From Lachnospiraceae bacterium (lineage in GTDB: Bacteria; Bacillota; Clostridia; Lachnospirales; Lachnospiraceae): a stretch of DNA of 64,000 nt. The stretch covers positions 1-64,000 of the forward strand of contig JAQYAV010000137.1 in NCBI GenBank assembly GCA_029338675.1, written 5' to 3'. Positions 28,218 to 39,729 of this stretch are shown here, piece after piece. A program made the translations under genes and the position numbers. Under the pieces are notes generated by a model that saw only the letters and a list, made by a program, of their open reading frames with translations, was not told where the DNA came from and ran no database searches. Every line of letters begins with the position of its first letter. The first letter of the stretch is position 1.

Positions 28218-31200
28218 TTATTTATCTAGATTCTTTTTTGCAGTGGCAAGCATAAGCTTGATTCTATTAACCTGATTAACTTCAGAAGCACCTGGATCAT
28301 AGTCTATTGCAACTATGTTAGCATCAGGATAAGTTCTTTTTAATTCTTTAATTACACCTTTACCTACTATGTGATTTGGTAAACATGCAAATGGTTGACA
28401 ACAAACTATGTTGCTTGCACCTGATTTTATTAACTCAATCATTTCACCAGTTAGGAACCAGCCTTCACCAGTTTGATTTCCAATAGAAACAATTGGTTTA
28501 GCATATTCGGCAAGGTGAGAAATATGTATAGGACTGCTGAAACGGTTGCTCTTATCAAGTGCTTTTTTCATTGGTTTACGAAGTTGTTCTAAAAGACCAA
28601 TTGCCATATTTGATATAGTAGCTGAACGTTTAGATTTGCCTAAAAATTCATAATTGTAGTTATTTCCATAGAAGCAGTACATGAAGAAGTCCAATAAATC
28701 GGGCATAACTGCTTCAGCACCTTCGGATTCTAGTAACTCAACAATATTATTATTGGCAGATGGTAGGAATTTAACTAAAATTTCACCTACAATACCAACA
28801 CGAGGCTTTTTGATTGTTTCATCAAGTGGTAAATTATCAAAGTCTTCAACAATACCTTTAACAACCTTTGAGAATCCACGTCCACCATGTTCCATACATT
28901 TAATACATATTTTTTTCCATTTTCTATGAAGTTTATTTGCAGAACCTTTAACTTTTTCATAAGGTCTTGTTCTGTATAGAACTCGCATAAATAAGTCACC
29001 CAAAATTAAAGCTTGCATTGCACATTTTATTGTTTTTAAATTAATCTTGAATCCTGGATTATTTTCAAAACCTTGTACACTAAGTGCAATAACTGGAATT
29101 TGTCCATATCCTGCTTTAGCAAGAGCACGACGAATGAAACCAACATAATTAGTTGCTCTACATCCACCACCTGTTTGAGTCATAACAACAGCTAATTTAT
29201 TAACATCATATTTTCCAGAGTTGATTGCATGCATCATCTGTCCTACAACAATAAGAGAAGGGTAGCATGCATCGTTATTAACATATTTTAATCCAGTGTC
29301 AATTACTTCTTTGTTAGCATCAGGAAGCATCACAATATTTAAGCCTAAATGCTTAAGAGCAGCTTCTAAAATGTCAAAGTGGATAGGAGACATCTGAGGT
29401 ACTAAAACTGTGTAATCACGCATATCCTCAGTGAAGGCAACACGTTGAATTGAACTTGGAACAGGGCATGGAGTAAAGTTTTGCTTTCTACGTACATTTA
29501 CAGCACTAATAAGAGATCTGATTCTAATTCGTGCGGCTCCAAGATTACTAACCTCGTCGATTTTAAGTACAGTATATATCTTGCCTGAATTTGTGAGAAT
29601 GTCATTTACACAATCTGTAGTTACAGCATCAAGACCACAGCCAAATGAGTTGAGTTGAATAAGTTCGAGATTTTTGCTAGCCTTAACGTAGTTTGCTGCT
29701 TTGTATAATCTTGAGTGATACATCCATTGGTCTGATACAATAAGTGGACGTTCAACAGAGCTTAAATGTGCAACAGAATCCTCTGTTAATACAGCTATAT
29801 CATAAGAATTAATAAGCTCTGGAAGCCCATGATTTATTTCTGGATCTAAGTGGTAAGGTCGTCCTGCTAAAACAATACCAAGTTTATTATTTTCTTCGAG
29901 ATATTTAATTGTTTCAGTACCTTTTTTCTTGACATCTTCAATTACAGCATCTGCTTCAGCGTAAGCCGCTTCAACAGCTTCAGATATTTCAGTTTCTGTT
30001 ACATTAGTATATTTTGAAAACTCACGCAATAATCTTTGCTTTAATGCTTCTTTATTGTCTAAAGCAAGGAATGGTCTTATAAATGTAATATCAGGTGAGT
30101 TTATTTCTTCCATGTTATTTTTGATGTTCTCTGCGTAAGAAGTAACAATTGGACAGTTGTAGTGATTGTTCGCATCAGGGGTTTCGTTTCTTTCGTATGG
30201 AATACAAGGATAGAAGATAGTCTTTATTCCTTGTTTAAGCAACCACATAACATGACCATGAGAAATCTTCGCAGGGTAACATTCAGATTCACTTGGAATT
30301 GATTCAATACCGAGTGAATAAATATCGCGAGAAGACTTTGGCGATAAAACAACCTTATATTTTAATTTTGTAAGGAATGTATGCCAAAATGGATAGTTTT
30401 CATACATATTAAGTACACGAGGTACACCTATCTCACCACGAATAGCTTCTTCGTCGCTAAGTGATTCATAGTTAAATAGTCTGTCAAATTTGTATTGGAA
30501 TAGGTTTGGTACATTATTCTTGTTTTTCTTTAGTCCAAGACCTTGTTCGCATCTGTTTCCTGATATAAATTGTCTTCCACCAGAGAATTTGTTTATAGTT
30601 AAAAGACAACTATTTGTACAGCCCTTGCATCTTGCCATACGTGTTTCGTATGTAAGAGATTCGATTTCATCTTTGCTTAACATTGTACTAGGTTTATCTT
30701 CTTCGTAACGATCTCGTGCAATTAATGCGGCACCGAAGGCACCCATAATTCCAGCAATATCAGGTCTTATTGCAGTTCTTCCAGATATAAGCTCAAAGCT
30801 TCTTAATACAGCATCATTATAGAAGGTACCACCTTGAACCACAATGTTTTTGCCAAGGGACTTAGGATCTGTAAGCTTGATTACTTTGAGTAATGCGTTC
30901 TTAATTACAGAATATGCAAGACCAGCAGATATATCAGCTACAGAAGCACCTTCCTTTTGAGCCTGCTTAACCTTTGAATTCATAAATACTGTACATCTTG
31001 AACCTAAATCAATAGGACTTTCTGCAAATAAAGCAATTTTGGCAAAATCTTTAATTTCGTAATTAAGTGATTTCGCAAATGTTTCAATAAATGAACCACA
31101 ACCAGATGAACAGGCTTCATTTAACATAACATTATCTACAACATTATTCTTGATTTTAATACATTTCATATCCTGACCACCAATGTCAAGAATGCAGTCT

Positions 31201-32432
31201 ACTTCAGGATTGAAAAATGCAGCAGCAGTGTAATGAGCAATTGTTTCTACTTCGCCGTGCTCAAGCATAAGAGCAGATTTTATTAAGGCTTCTCCGTATC
31301 CTGTAGAACAGCCAGATACAATAGAAACATCTTTTGGAAGTTTCTCGTATATATCTTTAAGGGCACGAAGAGTAGTTTTTAATGGACTTCCGTTATTGCT
31401 ACTATAGAAATCGTACAATAATGAACCATCTTCAGCAACTAATGCAACCTTCGTAGTTGTTGAACCAGCATCAACACCAAGGAAACATTTTCCTTTATAG
31501 CTAGATAGGTCTTTTCGCACAACTTTGTATTTGCTTTGTGTATCGATGAATTTCTCATATTCTTCTTGAGAAGCAAATAGAGGAGCAAGTCTATCAACAT
31601 CAACTGCAATTTTTAAATCATTAGTTAAAAGTGAACTAATTGAATCAAGTGAAAAAGTGATTTCTTCCTTTGCCTGAAGTGCAGCACCAACAGCTGCGAA
31701 TAAATGCGAATGTGATGGTGCAATAATATGTTCAGGAGTTAGCTTCAATGTTCTAACAAATGTATTCTTTAATTCGTCTAAGAAGTGAAGAGGTCCACCT
31801 AAAAATGCAACGTTACCTTTGATTGGTTTACCACAGGCAAGACCACTTATTGTTTGATTTACAACAGCCTGAAAAATAGACGCAGCAAGATTAGATTTTG
31901 TTGCACCTTCATTAATAAGAGGCTGAATATCTGTTTTTGCAAAAACACCACATCTTGCAGCAATTGGATAAATTGTATCATAATCCTTTGCATATTCATT
32001 AAGACCTGTTGCATCTGTTTGCAAAAGAGAAGCCATTTGATCAATAAATGAACCAGTACCACCGGCACAAACACCGTTCATTCTTTGCTCAATACCATTT
32101 GTGAAGTAAATTATCTTTGCATCCTCACCACCTAATTCAATTGCAACATCTGTTTGAGGAGCATAGTCTGTTAAAGCTTCAGATACACAAACAACTTCCT
32201 GTTCAAAAGGAATGTTAATAACTTCAGCAAGAGCTAAACCTCCTGAACCAGTGATTGTAGGTGCAACCTCAATGTTACCTAATGTTTTGCTTGCATTGTC
32301 AACAAGCTCTTTGAGCGTTTCTTTTATATTAGCGAAGTGTCGCTTATACTCTGAAAAAATAATATCGTGTTTCTCGTCGATTACTGCTACCTTAACAGTA
32401 GTAGATCCAATGTCAATTCCTAAACGTTTCAT
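28218..32432 (-). CDS. Large 2-hydroxyacyl-CoA dehydratase activase-like protein (BadF/BadG/HgdC ATPase domains plus CoA-dehydratase-like domains)
   Basis: [19 protein letters not shown]... and a second activase domain [43 protein letters not shown]; long C-terminal region with [21 protein letters not shown] and Cys motifs. Confidence 0.88.
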   Translation of the reverse strand: MKRLGIDIGSTTVKVAVIDEKHDIIFSEYKRHFANIKETLKELVDNASKTLGNIEVAPTITGSGGLALAEVINIPFEQEVVCVSEALTDYAPQTDVAIELGGEDAKIIYFTNGIEQRMNGVCAGGTGSFIDQMASLLQTDATGLNEYAKDYDTIYPIAARCGVFAKTDIQPLINEGATKSNLAASIFQAVVNQTISGLACGKPIKGNVAFLGGPLHFLDELKNTFVRTLKLTPEHIIAPSHSHLFAAVGAALQAKEEITFSLDSISSLLTNDLKIAVDVDRLAPLFASQEEYEKFIDTQSKYKVVRKDLSSYKGKCFLGVDAGSTTTKVALVAEDGSLLYDFYSSNNGSPLKTTLRALKDIYEKLPKDVSIVSGCSTGYGEALIKSALMLEHGEVETIAHYTAAAFFNPEVDCILDIGGQDMKCIKIKNNVVDNVMLNEACSSGCGSFIETFAKSLNYEIKDFAKIALFAESPIDLGSRCTVFMNSKVKQAQKEGASVADISAGLAYSVIKNALLKVIKLTDPKSLGKNIVVQGGTFYNDAVLRSFELISGRTAIRPDIAGIMGAFGAALIARDRYEEDKPSTMLSKDEIESLTYETRMARCKGCTNSCLLTINKFSGGRQFISGNRCEQGLGLKKNKNNVPNLFQYKFDRLFNYESLSDEEAIRGEIGVPRVLNMYENYPFWHTFLTKLKYKVVLSPKSSRDIYSLGIESIPSESECYPAKISHGHVMWLLKQGIKTIFYPCIPYERNETPDANNHYNCPIVTSYAENIKNNMEEINSPDITFIRPFLALDNKEALKQRLLREFSKYTNVTETEISEAVEAAYAEADAVIEDVKKKGTETIKYLEENNKLGIVLAGRPYHLDPEINHGLPELINSYDIAVLTEDSVAHLSSVERPLIVSDQWMYHSRLYKAANYVKASKNLELIQLNSFGCGLDAVTTDCVNDILTNSGKIYTVLKIDEVSNLGAARIRIRSLISAVNVRRKQNFTPCPVPSSIQRVAFTEDMRDYTVLVPQMSPIHFDILEAALKHLGLNIVMLPDANKEVIDTGLKYVNNDACYPSLIVVGQMMHAINSGKYDVNKLAVVMTQTGGGCRATNYVGFIRRALAKAGYGQIPVIALSVQGFENNPGFKINLKTIKCAMQALILGDLFMRVLYRTRPYEKVKGSANKLHRKWKKICIKCMEHGGRGFSKVVKGIVEDFDNLPLDETIKKPRVGIVGEILVKFLPSANNNIVELLESEGAEAVMPDLLDFFMYCFYGNNYNYEFLGKSKRSATISNMAIGLLEQLRKPMKKALDKSNRFSSPIHISHLAEYAKPIVSIGNQTGEGWFLTGEMIELIKSGASNIVCCQPFACLPNHIVGKGVIKELKRTYPDANIVAIDYDPGASEVNQVNRIKLMLATAKKNLDK

Positions 32433-32762
32433 AGTATTATTGTGATGGTATTAAACCATCCCTCCTTAAGTTATATATATTTCAACATTAAAGTGCCCAA
32501 TTCGACATAGACATTATATAGGAAAGAAAAGTAAAAAACAACAGAAAATTTATTACATTATTATATACGTAATATAGTAAGCTTGATAAAAAATGGAGAC
32601 TTTATGTTGAAATTTGGAACTTTAATAAGGTTGTTTTTTATACATTAATCATATATAATATCATAGTATGATTACAAAAATATAATGGTCAAACAATGCC
32701 TGTATTGCTTGAATTATTAAGTGAATAGGGATTGTTAATAAAGTAGGTAAGGATGATGAGTT

Positions 32763-33674
32763 TTGAAGTTTTTGTATAAGTTAGAAAGAAAATTTGGAAA
32801 GTACGCAATTAAAAATTTATCTCTTATTATTGTTTTGTGCTTTGGAATGGGATATATTTTGAATATTTTTGCGCCAACAATATATGGTAAGCTTACGTTT
32901 TCACCATATGATATTTTTTGTAAATATGAGGTTTGGAGAATATTTACATGGATATTTACGATTCCTGGACAGTTTAATTTCTTTACATTAGTAATGCTTT
33001 TCTTTTATTATTCAATTGGTAGTTCGATGGAAAGGTCACTTGGAACATTTTTGTATAATATATACGTTCTTGGCGGAATGTTAATAACAACAATAAGTTG
33101 TTTGATTGTTGGAGTATATGCATATATTTCTGGTGGGGCAAATGAATTATATGTTATGACACTTTCTCTTACCATTGCTGATAATATGGGGATAGGAATA
33201 ACAAGTGCTATGTTGCAGAGTATTTTCTTTGGATTCGCTCTTATTTATGGTGAAGCAATGGTGATGGTATGGTTTATTATTCCTCTTAAAGTAAAGTATT
33301 TAGCATGGCTTAATTTATTATTATTGGCTTATGATTTTATTAATTGGCCATTTTTGATTGTTCGTGTTTCTATTGTTGCAAGTATAGCAAACTTTATTAT
33401 TTTCTATTTCGTTTATAAAAAATATAAAAGCAATAGACTAGGTGCATTTGCTCAGCTTAGAAGAAAAAAACAGATGAAGAATTTTAAGGTCTTGAGAAAT
33501 GATGATTTTATAAATAAAAAAGAAGAAATATCATCAGTTACAAGACATAAGTGTGCAATTTGTGGCAAGAGTGAAAAGGATGATCCTAATTTGGAATTTA
33601 GATTTTGCTCAAAATGTAATGGCAATTATGAGTATTGCAGCGAACATTTGTATACTCATACTCATGTTGAATAG
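32763..33674 (+). CDS. Rhomboid-like polytopic membrane protein with C-terminal zinc-ribbon-like segment
   Basis: Six or so hydrophobic helices; SPYDIFCKYEVWRIFTWIFTIPG; C-terminal CAICGK...FCSKCNGNYEYCSEHLYTHTH. TTG start. Confidence 0.6.
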   Translation: MKFLYKLERKFGKYAIKNLSLIIVLCFGMGYILNIFAPTIYGKLTFSPYDIFCKYEVWRIFTWIFTIPGQFNFFTLVMLFFYYSIGSSMERSLGTFLYNIYVLGGMLITTISCLIVGVYAYISGGANELYVMTLSLTIADNMGIGITSAMLQSIFFGFALIYGEAMVMVWFIIPLKVKYLAWLNLLLLAYDFINWPFLIVRVSIVASIANFIIFYFVYKKYKSNRLGAFAQLRRKKQMKNFKVLRNDDFINKKEEISSVTRHKCAICGKSEKDDPNLEFRFCSKCNGNYEYCSEHLYTHTHVE

Positions 33675-33733
33675 TTAACAAAGAGCAGATGATAAAGTAG
33701 TATATGATATATCTATATAGGAGTAAAACAGTA

Positions 33734-35143
33734 ATGAAAAATACATGCAAAAAATTAGTTACAGACATAAAAAGAAACTATGATTTAGAAAATAATATAG
33801 CACAATATGAGAAACTTTTAAGTGAACAATATTGTTTTTATGCAGTTGTAAAGATGTGTATGAATTATTACACAATGAAAGAAATGGTTGAAGCAAGAAA
33901 AGAAGATGGTAATTCTTCGGATTTTGAAGAATGTTTTTCAGAAGCAACAACAATAATAAAAAAATACCTTATTAAAGGTACAAAGCTTGATAAACGTGCT
34001 ATTGAAGCTGTGGCAAGCTTGAGAGATAAGGTAGAAAATAAAATGACCAATTTAACATCCTTTACTGATGCTTATGAGATATATGAATATATATTAAACA
34101 GAGTTGAGTGTGGTGTGAAAAATGATTTTGATGATGTTGATATTGACAAATTAGTTGAAGACGTATTTAGATATATTTTCTCTGAAAATGATACAGTGGT
34201 TATTAATAGTAAACTTCAGATTGTTATGGGGCAGTTACCTGTTAGAATGACAAAAAATAAATTCTTTGACATAATTACCAATACTCTTTCGATATATAAG
34301 GGTGGAGAACAAAATTCTCTTGATAATTTTCTTGATATGATTAGAACAACATCCTTAATAAAGAAACCAGAAGGCTTTTTGAATGAGTATCCTAACCTTT
34401 ATGAAACTTATACTATGCTAGCAAATGCAGATTATGATAACCTTTCGGAGGATGATTTTAATAGTCTTGATAAAGAATTTAATCTGGCCGCAAAGTTTAT
34501 AGAAAGAGAAGCTTCTTGCTATGTGCTTTTGCAAGAGATAATAAATGATACATACACTATTATTCTTACGCTTAATAAAAATGAGATTGAGGAATCAAAA
34601 GATGTGGCTGCATTTAACAATGCTATTGCAATAATAAATGATTGTATTTCAAGTAACGATTTTGATGAGTTAGATATTTTATTGATGGATAAATTTGTTT
34701 TGCTTGAAGGTGTGCAGGAAAGTTTATCTGAAAATATTATGATTTTAGAAACGATTTTAGATGATGTGTTGCTTACAAATTACGACATTATTAAGAAGAA
34801 AAAACTGACTGCTAAATTTGAAAATTTAAAAAAAGCAGAGAAACTTCTTTCGACAAGTTTGTTTATGTCGGTGGAGGATTCTAATGTTTCAACTGAAATA
34901 GCTGATAACGAATATATTATGAAACAACGAGACGCTATTGTTGAAGATTTTACTGTATTATTTAAGAAAAGCAGTAGAGCTGTAAAGCGTAGTATAATGA
35001 GTAAGGTATTATCTAGCATGCCTATTTTCCTCAACAATCAAATAGAAATAAAAAATTATCTTACATATGTTTTAGAAAATTGTAAGGATGATAGTGAGCT
35101 TACAGCATGCAGTAGATTACTTTATTCTATAATAGAAGAGTAA
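33734..35143 (+). CDS. Hypothetical protein, helical, no recognised domain
   Basis: Long ORF continuing the + strand gene run; no family recognised. Confidence 0.6.
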   Translation: MKNTCKKLVTDIKRNYDLENNIAQYEKLLSEQYCFYAVVKMCMNYYTMKEMVEARKEDGNSSDFEECFSEATTIIKKYLIKGTKLDKRAIEAVASLRDKVENKMTNLTSFTDAYEIYEYILNRVECGVKNDFDDVDIDKLVEDVFRYIFSENDTVVINSKLQIVMGQLPVRMTKNKFFDIITNTLSIYKGGEQNSLDNFLDMIRTTSLIKKPEGFLNEYPNLYETYTMLANADYDNLSEDDFNSLDKEFNLAAKFIEREASCYVLLQEIINDTYTIILTLNKNEIEESKDVAAFNNAIAIINDCISSNDFDELDILLMDKFVLLEGVQESLSENIMILETILDDVLLTNYDIIKKKKLTAKFENLKKAEKLLSTSLFMSVEDSNVSTEIADNEYIMKQRDAIVEDFTVLFKKSSRAVKRSIMSKVLSSMPIFLNNQIEIKNYLTYVLENCKDDSELTACSRLLYSIIEE

Positions 35144-35252
35144 ATAGTTCATTATAATGCTAAAATGTTACAGATTTCAGCATTTAGTAGATTACTTTAT
35201 TCTATAATAAAAGAGTAATAATTTATTATAATGCTAAAATGTTACAGATTTT
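35103..35252 (+). repeat. ~75-bp tandem duplication of the 3' end of the preceding ORF
   Basis: cagcatgcagtagattactttattctataatagaagag... (35103) repeated as cagcatttagtagattactttattctataataaaagag... (35178). Confidence 0.85.
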
Positions 35253-35350
35253 AGCAATGATAGTCTAGTTATTTTATTATCTATAGATTTTGATTTGGAA
35301 CAACAAAGTATTTTGTTTTTTAATTATGTATTAGTAGTTTGAGGATTGTA

Positions 35351-35671
35351 ATGAGAATTATTGATAATTTATATACCACAGGAATAAAAGAAAAAAAACT
35401 CAAAAAAATAAAAAATAAAATACATAGTAATAGCAAACTAGGCAAGTTAAAAAGAGCTTATGTTGTTACTTTGCCACTTTGTAAGGATGGTTTGTTAGAG
35501 GTATATGTATATGACCAGCTATTACAACCGTATTATATAAGTAATTTTGATGTTTGCGTCATTGGAATTGCGGATACAAAGGAGTCGGCAATGGGGCTTG
35601 TAACGGATATTATACAACAAAGTTATGATGCGGGATATGGATTAGATATTTGTGGATTTTTAGGTGTTTAA
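35351..35671 (+). CDS. Hypothetical small protein
   Basis: ATG-initiated ORF, Lys-rich N-terminus, KRAYVVTLPLCKDGLLEVYVYDQLLQPYY; no family recognised. Confidence 0.5.
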   Translation: MRIIDNLYTTGIKEKKLKKIKNKIHSNSKLGKLKRAYVVTLPLCKDGLLEVYVYDQLLQPYYISNFDVCVIGIADTKESAMGLVTDIIQQSYDAGYGLDICGFLGV

Positions 35672-35690
35672 GATTTGGAGGTAAAAATAA

Positions 35691-36782
35691 TTGCTCCATA
35701 TTATATTACTTATATTAAAAATAATATTGCTAATTATTTTAGGAATTCTTGGATTGGCTTTGTTACTTATTTTGTTAGTTCTTTTTGCACCCATAAAGTA
35801 CAAGGCTAATATAAAGTATAAAGATAAGCCTAAAATCTTTGCAAAGGTTTCTTTTTTGTTTTTATCTGTAAAGGTATTATTTGATAAAGAAACTAATGTA
35901 GTAAACAAAGATATATGTATCTTTGGAATTAAACTAGGAAAAAAGAATAATAAGAATAATAAGAATAATAAGAATAATAGTGATTCAAATAATAATGAAT
36001 TAGAAGTTGACAGTGGATATTCATTAGATGGCATTGAAGAATTTGAGGATTATTTTGATGATGAGGATATTAAGGCTTTAGATGTTTCTAAGAAGGATAC
36101 AATATCCCAAAAGGATGATTCTTTGGTGGATAAAGATAAAGATAAAGAAACAATAGTTCCAACAATAAATGAATCTGCTGAAAATATTACAAAGGATATA
36201 AAAGAAATTGCATATATAGTAAAATCAAGTTCTAATTCGGGTGTATTAGAGGACTTTGAGGCTTCTCCTTCGGATAAAGAAAATATTAATAGTATTCGTG
36301 AGAATAAAAAAGCTGATGGATTTATTATTAAAATTAAAAACATAATTAATATAATAAAGAATGCTTTTGACAAAACAAAAACAAACATAGAAAAAACTCT
36401 TGATGATATTCATTTGAAATTAGAGAAAATAAAGAAAAAAATAAATAGAGTTAAGAAGTTTTGGAATATGAAATGTACAGTAAAGACTAGAGCATATCTA
36501 AAAAAATACCTTAAAGGTGTGATTAAGCATATTATGCCAAGGAAGATTAAAGGATACATTCGATATGGTCTTGGTGATCCATGCAAAACAGGACAATTAA
36601 CAGGTTATATTAGTTTGATTCCTTTGTTTTACCAGAAAGGTTTTGATGTATATCCAGATTTTTATGATAAGGTGATAGATGTGGATGTAATGATTAAAGG
36701 TAAAATTTATTTAGGATACATTGTAAGAATAGTACTTAAGCCGTATATATGGAAGTGCATTAATATGGCTAAGAAGATATAG
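35691..36782 (+). CDS. DUF2953-like membrane protein
   Basis: N-terminal hydrophobic helix, acidic/Lys-rich middle, C-terminal YIRYGLGDPCKTGQLTGYISLIPLFYQKGFDVYPDFYDKVIDVDVMIKGKIYLGYIVRI; adjacent to ytfJ as in many Clostridia. Confidence 0.7.
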   Translation: MLHIILLILKIILLIILGILGLALLLILLVLFAPIKYKANIKYKDKPKIFAKVSFLFLSVKVLFDKETNVVNKDICIFGIKLGKKNNKNNKNNKNNSDSNNNELEVDSGYSLDGIEEFEDYFDDEDIKALDVSKKDTISQKDDSLVDKDKDKETIVPTINESAENITKDIKEIAYIVKSSSNSGVLEDFEASPSDKENINSIRENKKADGFIIKIKNIINIIKNAFDKTKTNIEKTLDDIHLKLEKIKKKINRVKKFWNMKCTVKTRAYLKKYLKGVIKHIMPRKIKGYIRYGLGDPCKTGQLTGYISLIPLFYQKGFDVYPDFYDKVIDVDVMIKGKIYLGYIVRIVLKPYIWKCINMAKKI

Positions 36783-36869
36783 TGATAATTTTAGAATAAA
36801 AGTAACTGTATTATGTAGATACTACCTATATAGTATATTGTTTTATTTATGATAGGAGGATATTTAGTT

Positions 36870-37277
36870 ATGGCGAATGAGTTTAATGAAACATTTAATT
36901 CTTTGTTTAAGGGAATGGATTCATTTTTAACAACAAAAACTGTTGTAGGTGAACCAACAAAAATAGGGGATACAATTATTTTACCTTTAGTAGATGTAAA
37001 TTTTGGTGTTGGAGCAGGAGCCTTTGGAAAAAACAATGGAGGTAAATCAGCAGGAGGAGGTATGGGAGGGAAAATGTCACCTTCAGCTGTTTTAGTTATT
37101 CAAAATGGGCAAGTAAGAATGGTAAGTGTAAAGGGCGAGGATACGGTCACAAAGGTAATGGATATGGTTCCAGGAATAATTGATAAAATTGCAACGTTAA
37201 CTGGAAAAAAAGACAAAAACGAAGAAGAGGAAATAAATAAAGCAATAGAAGACATTAATGTAGAAGAAAATATATAA
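36870..37277 (+). CDS. ytfJ: GerW family sporulation protein (YtfJ)
   Basis: VVGEPTKIGDTIILPLVDVNFGVGAGAFG...GGGMGGKMSPSAVLVIQNGQVRMVSVK. Confidence 0.9.
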   Translation: MANEFNETFNSLFKGMDSFLTTKTVVGEPTKIGDTIILPLVDVNFGVGAGAFGKNNGGKSAGGGMGGKMSPSAVLVIQNGQVRMVSVKGEDTVTKVMDMVPGIIDKIATLTGKKDKNEEEEINKAIEDINVEENI

Positions 37278-37366
37278 TAAATAATATAATAATATAAGTC
37301 TAGTAATACAATTATAGTAATAAGCATATCATAATATGATTATATGTTTTAGCTGGAGAATATTTT

Positions 37367-37507
37367 GTGAGGGCGTTAGTTGGGTATGCTATGCTTTTTA
37401 TTGTAGTAGGAATTATTATTTCTAATTTTATTAGTGGATTTTTTGAAATATTTTTAGGAGTTTTACTACTTCTTGGAGCCTATGTTCTTTTGTGCAGAGG
37501 TTGTTAA
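37367..37507 (+). CDS. Small hydrophobic membrane protein (46 aa), not in supplied ORF list
   Basis: GTG start: VRALVGYAMLFIVVGIIISNFISGFFEIFLGVLLLLGAYVLLCRGC*. Confidence 0.5.
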   Translation: MRALVGYAMLFIVVGIIISNFISGFFEIFLGVLLLLGAYVLLCRGC

Positions 37508-37570
37508 AATGTAAATTGTTTAGTACTAAGAGTATTTGTGATTTTTGATACTTTGTGGTGATTTATAATG

Positions 37571-38317
37571 ATGCATAATTATTTGATAAAAATACAATAC
37601 GATGGTTCAAATTATAGTGGTTGGCAACGCCAAGAAAATACTAACAATACTATTGAACAAAAAATATCAAGGTGTATTTGTGCTATGGCAGGCAAGGATG
37701 ATATTGAAATTCACGGTTCAGGTAGAACTGATGCAGGTGTTCATTCAAATGGGCAGTATGCAAATTTTTATTTGGACATAGATATGTCTCTAGATGAGAT
37801 TAAAGATTATTTGAATAAATATTTGCCAGACGATATCAACATTGTTGATATAAGAATAGTTTTGGACAGATTTCATGCAAGATTAAGTGCCATAGGAAAA
37901 ACATATGTATATTCTATAGATAATAACAAAAAAGCAAATGTTTTTCTTAGAAAGTATACATGGAATATCAAGGATAACCTTGATATAGATAAAATGAAGC
38001 AGGCAGCACAGTGCTTTGTAGGTAAAAAGGATTTTGCTACGTTTTCAGATGTGAAAAGCAAAAAGAAGTCTACAGTAAGGAAAATTGAAAGTATAAATAT
38101 AGATAATAATAATGGAATAATAAAGATATCTTATACTGGAAATGGATTTTTATACCATATGGTTAGAAAAATTACAGCTGCAATTGTTTCTGCAGGATAC
38201 GGTAATTTAGACGCAGAAACAATAGAAAAATTACTAGAGAGAAAAAATAGACAAGAATATAAAGAAATGGCACCTGCTAAGGGACTATGTCTTTATGATG
38301 TGTATTATGATATATAA
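37571..38317 (+). CDS. truA: tRNA pseudouridine(38-40) synthase
   Basis: YLIKIQYDGSNYSGWQRQENTNNTIEQ...GSGRTDAGVHSNGQYANF...NGFLYHMVRKITAAIVSAG. Confidence 0.95.
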   Translation: MHNYLIKIQYDGSNYSGWQRQENTNNTIEQKISRCICAMAGKDDIEIHGSGRTDAGVHSNGQYANFYLDIDMSLDEIKDYLNKYLPDDINIVDIRIVLDRFHARLSAIGKTYVYSIDNNKKANVFLRKYTWNIKDNLDIDKMKQAAQCFVGKKDFATFSDVKSKKKSTVRKIESINIDNNNGIIKISYTGNGFLYHMVRKITAAIVSAGYGNLDAETIEKLLERKNRQEYKEMAPAKGLCLYDVYYDI

Positions 38318-38375
38318 GAAGAATGTATAATTGACATTTTATTTTAACTTGAAGAAATATTGAGAGGTGATTGTT

Positions 38376-39038
38376 ATGAATACTTCAGCAGAAGTGGGCA
38401 TGGAAGTTATGGGACTTAACGATCCTGAAACAGCAATTAAGGATATGCAGCCATTTATGGAACTAATGATGTACTATGAATGTGCCCTTATGGAAATAGA
38501 AACAAAACTAAAGGTTCTTAACTCGGAGTTTAATATTCAACATAATAGAAATCCATTTGAATCTATTAAAAGTAGAGTGAAAAAACCTATGAGTATTATA
38601 GAAAAAATGCGCAAAAAGGGTTTAGAAATTACAACTGATAATATAATGGATAATCTTACTGATATAGCGGGTGTTAGAGTAATTTGTTCTTTCCCGGAAG
38701 ATATTTATACGGTATCAGAATTGCTTACAAAGCAGGATGATATTACAGTTGTTAATGTAAAAGACTACATAAGAAATCCAAAACCAAATGGGTATAGAAG
38801 TTTACACTTAATTGTGGAAATTCCTATTTTCCTATCTAACGGTAAAAAATACATGAAGGTTGAGGTTCAGTTTAGAACAATTGCAATGGATTTTTGGGCT
38901 AGCCTTGATCATAAACTAAAGTATAAAAAAGATAACCTAAAACATCCAGAGATTATTGCACAAGAACTTAAAAAATGTGCTGATATGAGTGTAGCTATGG
39001 ATTACAAAATGCAAGAAATACGCAATATGCTTGAGTAG
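38376..39038 (+). CDS. RelA/SpoT-domain small alarmone synthetase (GTP pyrophosphokinase family)
   Basis: NPFESIKSRVKKPMSIIEKMRKKG...DIAGVRVICSFPEDIYTVSELL...NPKPNGYRSLHLIVEIP...VEVQFRTIAMDFWASLDHKLKYK. Confidence 0.9.
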   Translation: MNTSAEVGMEVMGLNDPETAIKDMQPFMELMMYYECALMEIETKLKVLNSEFNIQHNRNPFESIKSRVKKPMSIIEKMRKKGLEITTDNIMDNLTDIAGVRVICSFPEDIYTVSELLTKQDDITVVNVKDYIRNPKPNGYRSLHLIVEIPIFLSNGKKYMKVEVQFRTIAMDFWASLDHKLKYKKDNLKHPEIIAQELKKCADMSVAMDYKMQEIRNMLE

Positions 39039-39047
39039 GAGAATGAA

Positions 39048-39614
39048 ATGGGAAAGGCAATATGGAAACCAGGTAATATGCTTTATCCAGTTCCAGCTGT
39101 AATGGTAACAGTTGGTAATGGAAAAGACAAAGACAATATAATTACAATTGCATGGGCAGGAACAATTAATTCTGATCCTCCAATGGTTTCAATTTCAGTT
39201 AGAAAATCGAGATATTCGCATGAACTTCTCTCAGAAAATGGAGAGTTTGTTGTAAACTTGACTACAAAGGATTTAACATATGCAATGGATTATTCTGGAG
39301 TAAAAAGTGGTAGAGATGTTGATAAGTTTACTAAAATGAAATTAACAAAAGGGAAGGCAACTAAGGTGTCGGTTCCTATTATTGAAGAAAGTCCTGTTAA
39401 TATCGAATGTAAAGTGACAAAGGTTATCGAATTAGGTTCTCATGATATGTTTATTGGTGAAGTAGTGGCAGTATTGGCTGATGAGAAATATATTGATGAA
39501 ACAGGCAAGTTTGATTTGAATAAAGCTAACCTGATTGCATATTCTCATGGACAGTATTTCACCCTAGGTGATTATGTAGGCAAATTTGGTTATAGTGTTC
39601 AAAAGAAAAAATAA
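39048..39614 (+). CDS. Flavin reductase-like domain protein
   Basis: PVPAVMVTVGNGKDKDNIITIAWAGTINSDPPMVSISVRKSRYSHELLSENGEFVVNL. Confidence 0.88.
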   Translation: MGKAIWKPGNMLYPVPAVMVTVGNGKDKDNIITIAWAGTINSDPPMVSISVRKSRYSHELLSENGEFVVNLTTKDLTYAMDYSGVKSGRDVDKFTKMKLTKGKATKVSVPIIEESPVNIECKVTKVIELGSHDMFIGEVVAVLADEKYIDETGKFDLNKANLIAYSHGQYFTLGDYVGKFGYSVQKKK

Positions 39615-39623
39615 TGTTATATA

Positions 39624-39683
39624 CAGACATGAATATTAGTAAATGTGATTTTTGTATGAACTAATTGACATGTCTGTTTTTTG
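39624..39683 (+). terminator. Rho-independent terminator
   Basis: CAGACATG ... CATGTCTGTTTTTTG. Confidence 0.65.
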
Positions 39684-39729
39684 TTAATATTATAATAACA
39701 TGGTTAGCTCCTGGAAGATAGGAGTGTAT

